Part shown: positions 58,214 through 64,000 of the stretch, one piece after another
Layout of the letters: each line of letters begins with the position of its first letter
Numbering within the stretch: the stretch's first letter is position 1
Assembly (NCBI GenBank): GCA_022828595.1
Contig: JAKGHH010000001.1
Location: forward strand, 123,082,999-123,146,998
Source: Nelumbo lutea
Taxonomy: Eukaryota > Streptophyta > Magnoliopsida > Proteales > Nelumbonaceae
Direction of reading: 5' to 3'
DNA length: 64,000 bases
Program-made: the position numbers and the translations under genes
Notes under the pieces: model-generated
Databases searched by the model: none
Told to the model about the DNA's origin: nothing
The model's input: only the letters and a program-made list of their open reading frames with translations

Positions 58214-60056
58214 ATGTCTAGCTCGGATAGTTTAAATAGTCTCTTGGGGGGGTCCGATGCTGGCTCTATGAACCGAGCTGCTGCCCCTAACAGTCTTAGC
58301 GAGTCCGAGGTGGGGCCCAAGGTAGAGCTCGAGTTCGAGCCCACAGGCTGAGTCACTTCGGGTAGCTTGGCATCCACCTCCCATCGAGGTCGGGTGCCAT
58401 ATAAGTTCGGACCTTCCACTATGACACTTGAGAGGCTTTGGTCCCTTATCGCCCAGTACAACCTGCCCGGGGAGTATACTTATATTTTACCCTCGGGCGA
58501 CTTTCCTTGGGAGCACGGTCTGGATGAGATTGTGATATTCCGGGAGCAGTTTGTTACCGGGCTGCGCCTTCCTTTCCACCCTCTCATCGTCGATGTCATG
58601 AATCACATCGGCATTACTGTTGGTCAGCTCCACTCAAACTCCATTCGTAACCTTGTCGGAACCATCTCCCTTTGTTGCGAACACTACCTTCCCTTGGACC
58701 TGGAAGTCTTTTCTGTCATTCTTATGCTCAAGAAACAAGCGGGTCCCCTGCTTGGGCGTAGGTGGGCCTACTACTTGTCACCTCGTCCCAGGTTCAAGCT
58801 CTTGGATGATCTTCCAAATAAGGTCCCGGCATGGAAGTGGGACTATTTCGTGGTTCGAAGTGCTATGGGGTGGCCATTTCCTACTGAGTGGGGATTGGCT
58901 ATTCCTGACCCCGATGTCACGTTAGACGAAGATACGGTGAAGGGCCTCCAGGACTGGGCCCGGCTTGGGCTCAAATGCGAAGTCTACCTGACGGTGGCCA
59001 AGCTTATTCAGGCCGGTCTGAGTTCGAGTAGGTTTCTTGCTCAGAGGCTTTACTTTTGCTTTTGTTTTTATTCTCGTCTTTTGATGCTGAGCTCCCTTTT
59101 ACAAGTGTTATGGATGCAAAGAAGATTCGAGGTGTGAGTCGGTTCGATGGCATGAAAAGGAGGAAGCGATCTGCTAAGCGGGTCCGTGTCGAGCCTTCCC
59201 AGGTTACGGAGCCCGAGGCACCGAGAATGGAGCCTCCTGGAAAGCCCGAGGTGGCCCCTCCAGTTCAGGAAGCGACAGGGATCCCCTATGTCGATACTGT
59301 TTATACCCGGGCAGTGCCTACAGGCTCGGGAAGTCACAATGAGGTTGGGAGCGTGCTGACGCCGAGCTACACTCTCCGAAAAAGTAAGAAGGCTACTTGC
59401 CCCGAGGAGGTCGCGGTGTGAACTGATCTTCCTACAAATCTCATAGGCGCTCGTGCTGCCTCTCACGCCATGGTGGTAAGTCGGGGTAGTGTTTGTTTTT
59501 TTTTTTATTTTTTTTACCGAGCTGATTTTTCTCGTTTTGGCAGGTGAACTCCTCTATCAACACTTTGGCAATCCAGGCGGAGAGGGGCTTGAAGCGAGCA
59601 CAAGTTGCCGAAGCGGCTTCCCGTGCTGCACGAGCTGAGCTAACGAGGTCTCGGAGGGACAAAGAGGCTTTAGGAATGGTGGTGAGACACATGGTGGACC
59701 TGAAGTTGGACATGGAGCAGTAGGTCGAGTACCTTCAGGATGATATCAGGGAGAAGACTCAGATCTTCTCTTAGGCCGTCGAGGAGGCGAAGGTGAAAGC
59801 CATCGAGGATTACATCGCTTCGCCGTGCTTTGACGACATGATGGTGGGCTCGTATAGAAGGGGTTTCAAGTTGAGCCGATGGATGATAAGGAACACGTAC
59901 CCCGAGCTCGACATTAGTGCCATAACCACTTTGCGGATCACTCCGGAAATGGCTGCTGTAGCTGATGATGATGCGGATTCCGAAGACAAAGCGAGACCTT
60001 CGGGTATTGTCGAAGTCCCTTCTGAAGGTGAGGAAGAGGTACCTCTGGGTTTGTGA
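58214..60056 (+). pseudogene. Antisense extra gene (aORF) of Tat element 2, nearly intact
   Basis: Start M-S-S-S-D-S-L at 58214. One in-frame TGA (about 58348) breaks exon 1; after it the frame is open from 58367. Core: N-L-P-G-E-Y-T-Y-I-L-P, G-L-R-L-P-F-H-P, L-H-S-N-S-I-R-N-L-V-G-T, R-P-R-F-K-L-L, A-W-K-W-D-Y-F and E-V-Y-L-T-V-A-K-L, as in the plant 'putative gypsy type transposon' (Transposase_28) family. Likely introns: about 59032-59105, joining S-S to V-M-D-A-K, and 59476-59543 (GTAAGT...GGCAG). The last exon has a helical arginine/glutamate-rich part, a TAG at 59722, Y-R-R-G-F-K-L-S-R-W-M at 59855 and an acidic C-terminus to TGA 60054-60056. Transcribed opposite to pol. Role unknown. 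Confidence 0.78.
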
Positions 60057-60499
60057 GCTCGTTTTGTGTTTTTTGTTTTTTGTTTTTTGGATGAAATGTA
60101 AACAAGATTATTTTGCAATGAATAGTTCCCCTTTTTTGGCAAAGTGTTGGGCAATTATTTTCTTTTCTTTTTTGCCAAGCTGACTATGTTGCCGAACTGC
60201 TAGACTTAGGCACCGAGGTGAGTTAACATAGTAAGGCTATGCGCTCGATCTGTTCTCCGCCCAAGTTAGTTAACATAGGCTGAATTGGGCACTGGGCTAT
60301 GCACCTCGGGATCCATACTTGTGCAGATTGCTTCGCTGATGAGGTGCCGAGGTCATCTTTAGCTCGGTATTCTGGCCCTTTACGGTGCCGAGGTCCTTGT
60401 TAGCTCGGCATTCTGGGCCTTAGGGTGCCGGGGTCTTTGTTAGCTCAACATTCTGGCCCTTAGGCTCTGGTAGTGGCTCATGGCCTGCTTAGTTTGATA
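60057..60499. other. Spacer between converging aORF and pol of Tat 2
   Basis: Poly-T/G-rich start, then three imperfect ~50-bp repeats of GGTGCCGAGGTC..TAGCTCG.CATTCTGG.CCTTA at 60340-60470. No gene. Confidence 0.6.
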
Positions 60500-63400
60500 A
60501 TTTATAGGTAAAATCATCTTAAGTTGACGATGTTCCATGCCCGAGGTATCTGTTTACCTTCTAGGGTCTCGAGCTTGTATGCTCCCCCGAGTACTCTCTT
60601 TACTCGATAGGGTCCTTCCCAGTTCGGCCCGAGTTTTCCAACGCCGGGCTCAGGTACCATGATCTTGCGGAGGACTAGGTCGCCGACGCGAAGATTTCAT
60701 TTCTTAACTCTGGCGTTGTAGTATCGAGCTACTCTTTGCTGGTACGCCGCGGTCCTGATGTATGCGAGGTCCCTCACCTCATCAAGTAGGTCGAGTTTGG
60801 TACGTAGCTCGTCGTTATTAGTATTGTCGCTGTATGCTTCCAACCGAAGTGAGGGGATTTTGATTTTGGCTGGATGACTGCCTCCGTGCCATAGGTGAGG
60901 TTGAAGGGAGTTTCTCCGGTGGTAGTCTTTTCTGTAGTTCGGTATGCCCATAGGACGTTGGGCAGCTTGTCTGCCCATAACCCCTTAACTCGGTCTAGCC
61001 TGGCTTTCAGTCTGCGGAGGATAGCTCTGCTCGTGACTTCTGCCTAACTGTTTGCTTGTGGGTGCACAACTGACATGAAGTTTTGTTGGATCCCCATGTC
61101 TTGGCACCACTCTTAAAATTTGATGTCCTCGAACTGCTTGCCATTGTCGGAGATCAGCACCCGAGGTAGCCCGAAGCGGCACACTATATTCTTCCAGAAG
61201 AAGTTCTTGACGTTTCGAGATGTGATGGTTACGAGAGTTTCAACTTCAACCCACTTGGTGAAGTAGTCTACTGCCACTACTAGGAACTTCCTTCCTCTTG
61301 TTGCTGGCAGGAATGATCCGAGTAGGTAGATACCCCATTGTGCAAAGGGCTACGGGCTGGTGAGGTACTTGTGGTCGGCAACGGGCTGGTGGTGAATATT
61401 GGCGTGCTTTTGACACTTCTCGCACTTCCTGACTAGCCCGACAGCGTCTTCTTTCATTGTTGGCCAATAGTACCCCTGTCATAGTGCTTTCTGGGCGACG
61501 GCCCTGCCCTCCAGGTGTTTGCCACATAGGCCTTCATGAATGTCGTGGAGTACGAGCTCGGCTTTGGGAGGTCGCAAGCAACACAGGTAGGGGAGCATAT
61601 AGGATCTTCGGTACAGCCGTCCGTCTATCATGATGTACTTAGCTGCCTGGCACTCTACCCTCTTGGTGGCATTGCGGTCTGCGGGGAGGGTTCCATGTAG
61701 CAGGAAGCTCGCGAGTGGATCAATCTAGCTCGGTTCTGCTTGGGCGATAGGAGCGACCTCCTCTGCCCCCCGGAGAATGCTAGGCCGAGGTAAGTCCTTT
61801 ATGTACACAGTTCTCATGGTGTTGTCACTAGTGCTGGCTAGGCAGGACAGGGTGTCGGCCTCAGCGTTCTTTGACCATGAGATTTGCTTGATGAAGTGTG
61901 ACTGGAAGCTAAGCAGAGCCTCTTCCCCTGTAACTTGGTTTACCACGAGCTGGGAATCGCTTTAGATAACTATGTGTTTTGCCTTTACCTCTTGCGCCAG
62001 GGCTAGCCTGGCTATTAATGTCTCGTATTCTGCCTCATTGTTGGATTCCACGAACTTGAAGTGTAGCGCATACTCTAGTTTCGTGCCACTCGGACCGTGG
62101 AGAACTACACTGGCTCCGCTGCCCTATTGATTTGAGGAGCCATCTACGTGAAGGATCCATGGCTCTTCATCCCAGTTTGCGCTCGGCCTAACCAGGAGAG
62201 ATACCAAACTGGGTGTGACCTCATGGCGAACTGGGGGTCTCGTGCTCAACTGGGCTGAGGCCTCGGAGCTGAACGTGCATTCAGCAACAAAATCCGCCAA
62301 GGCTTGAGCTTTGATAGCGGTTAATGGCTTGTACTGGAGGTCGTACTCACTAAGTTCGATGACCCACTTCGTCAATCGATCGGAGATCTCGGGCCTGAGT
62401 AATACTTGTCTCAAGGGTTTGTCGGTGAGGACGATGATGGTATGGGCTTGGAAATACGAGCAGAGTTTGTGAGCCACAATGACTAGTGCATAGGCTAGCT
62501 TTTCTATCTCCAGATATCTTGTTTCTGCTCCCTACAATATTTTACTAACATAGTAGATGGGTCATTGGACCCGATCTGCTTCCTTTACCAGTACCGAACT
62601 AACCACTTCGTCGCTTGCCGAGAGGTACATTTCTAGAACGTCGCCCTCTTCGGGCCGGGTCAACACTGGGATACTGGCGAGGTATTTCTTGAGCTCATCA
62701 AATGCGAGCTGGCATTTCGGGTTCCACTCGAACCCTTTGCTTTTCATTGCTTTGAAAAAGGACAAAAAGCGGTCTGCCGATTTGGACATAAAATGACTTA
62801 GAGCGGCTATTCTGTCGTTTAATCTCTAAATCTCTTTTACTTTTCGGGGTGGTCTCATATCTAGGATGGATTTTATCTTGTCTAGGTTGGCCTCAACACC
62901 ACGCCAGTTGACGATGTACCCTAGGAGTTTACCAGAGGTGACACCGAAGACACACTTGTTTGGGTTTAGTTTCATGCTAAATTGACACATAATTTGAAAG
63001 ACGGAATGCAAGTCTTGTATTAATTCATGCGAAAACGGTGTCTTGACGACCATGTCTTCTACATAGTACTCTATCTTTGTGCCAATTAAGGATTGAAACA
63101 GCTTATTCACAAGCCTTTGAAAGGTTGCCCCAGTGTTTTTCAGTCCGAAGGGCATAACCTTGAGCATTACAGGCCGAACTCAGTTACGAAGGCGGTTTTT
63201 TCCTCGTCGACTGGGTCCATCCTGATTTGGTTGTAGCCTGAGTAGGCATCCAGGAAGCTTAGCAACTCGTGTCTCGAGGTCGCATCTACTAGGCGGTCAA
63301 TCCTGGGGAGGGGAAAGCAATCTTTTGGGCAAGCTCAGTTTAGGTCGGTGTAGTTGATGCACATGCACCACTTGTCGTTTGTGTTTTTTACCAGAATGGG

Positions 63401-64000
63401 GTTGGCTACCTAGCTCGGGTAATGAACTTACCTTATGAAGTCTGCTGCGAGGAGCTTCTCGACCTCCTCATCGACCGCCCTCCAGCTTTCTGGGGCTAAG
63501 TTGCGTTTCTTCTATCTAATGGGTCTAACTACAAGGTCAGTATTAAGCTTGTGAGTTATGAGCTTAGGGTCTATGCCGGACATTTCTGCCAAGGACCAAG
63601 CAAAAACATCTAAGTTACTGAGTAAGAAGCGTACAAGTTCGGATCGCAAGGGTTCTTCTAGGGACACTCCGACCCAAAGTGATCTGGCAGGGTCTCCTGT
63701 CGAGACAGGGATGAGAATAGTTTCCTTCGTGGGCACAGCTCGCTCATCGTTTTGCTCCACCGGTCTTTCCAGTTCGAGGTCGCTGGTTACTTTGGCCTTT
63801 CCTTTAAGGGCGGCGACGTAGCACTTGCAGGACTCGAGCTAGTCGCCCCGCACTACTCCCATGCCGAAGTCCGTAAGGAACTTCATGGCTAAATAGTAAG
63901 TGGACACCACGACTTTTAAAGCGTGGGTGATCGGACAATCAACTATGGCATTGTAGAAAGAGGGGGTCGCAACCACGGAGAAATTGTGACTTAGTCTTAC
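60500..64000 (-). pseudogene. Tat element 2 pol: protease tail, RT, two RNase H domains, integrase
   Basis: Minus strand. The protease/spacer end is 64000-63500 (Y-Y-L-A-M-K-F; E-E-P-L-R-S-E-L; D-V-F-A-W-S). RT 63500-62560 (A-C-P-K-D-C-F-P-L-P-R-I-D, M-P-F-G-L-K-N-T-G-A-T-F-Q-R) with catalytic box Y-V-E-D instead of Y-V-D-D at about 63057-63070. First RNase H about 62560-62290. Second RNase H about 62155-61830 (H-V-D-G-S-S-N-Q, N-N-E-A-E-Y, S-D-S-Q-L-V-V-N). Integrase zinc finger about 61550-61400 (C-E-K-C-Q-K-H-A-N), core (S-D-N-G-K-Q-F near 61160) and C-terminus to about 60500 (G-K-L-G-P-N-W-E-G-P-Y). In-frame stops near 63417, 62830, 62130, 61965, 61730 and 61350 and a frameshift near 63170 disable it. 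Confidence 0.9.

Larger units (their letters stand above)
56880..64000 (-). mobile_element. Tat-lineage Ty3/gypsy element 2, running off right edge
   Basis: Same layout as 18382-24136 but longer: 3' LTR 56880-57738, polypurine tract, plus-strand aORF 58214-60056, minus-strand pol from about 60500 to the window end. The tandem pair of RNase H domains and the antisense ORF place it in the Tat lineage. The 5' LTR, gag and most of protease lie outside the window. Confidence 0.9.

Noticed and set aside
1..64000. Bacterial-type operons, riboswitches, phage or integron systems
   Set aside because: Intron-containing plant genes and plant LTR elements fill the window; nothing prokaryotic or organellar was recognised.

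Overview
The window comes from the nuclear genome of a flowering plant. The one intact-looking host gene is a plant ORC2 with introns, other host-gene pieces (ARF, TIM23, DUF1068, SPFH/HIR, receptor-like kinase) are plant-type, and nearly all remaining DNA is plant transposons (Ty1/copia, Ty3/gypsy, Tat lineage, CACTA, Mutator-like, hAT and Tourist MITEs, RTE and L1 LINEs). The species cannot be named from sequence alone.

Layout. 1-755: tail of a copia element with the start of its 3' LTR. 770-3950: decayed chromodomain Ty3/gypsy pol. 4440-8392: 3' end of an auxin response factor (ARF) gene, split by a 5'-truncated copia element whose 3' LTR has expanded into a nine-copy tandem array. 8393-11600: MITEs, including a hAT MITE with a perfect 8-bp target duplication. 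11639-17096: complete but dead copia element with two LTRs and target duplication GGTCA. 17325-17770: RTE LINE remnant. 18382-24136: Tat-lineage gypsy element (minus strand) with an antisense extra gene (aORF) on the plus strand. 24141-24411: MITE. 26137-31653 (minus): ORC2.

34453-55556 is a deep transposon nest. An inverted-repeat (foldback-like) element is split by a gypsy element (35169-40718, target duplication AAATA). Beside it lies a Mutator-like element (41301-55547, 9-bp target duplication TTAAAGAAT) carrying a chimeric receptor-kinase/TIM23 gene fragment. Inside that sits a 12.8-kb CACTA element (41585-54402, 3-bp target duplication ACC), which itself carries DUF1068 and SPFH/HIR gene fragments, LINE debris, a 3 x 452-bp tandem repeat and a solo-LTR-like GC-rich block.

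56357-56622: a SINE-like sequence and a Tourist-type MITE. 56880-64000: a second, longer Tat element (minus strand) running off the right edge, with a better-preserved aORF. In both Tat copies the antisense gene has its own TATA box and an intron at a matching place, so it looks like an independent transcription unit carried by the retrotransposon.

Apart from ORC2, every protein-coding stretch shows stops, frameshifts or truncation. ORC2 itself has one doubtful exon junction.
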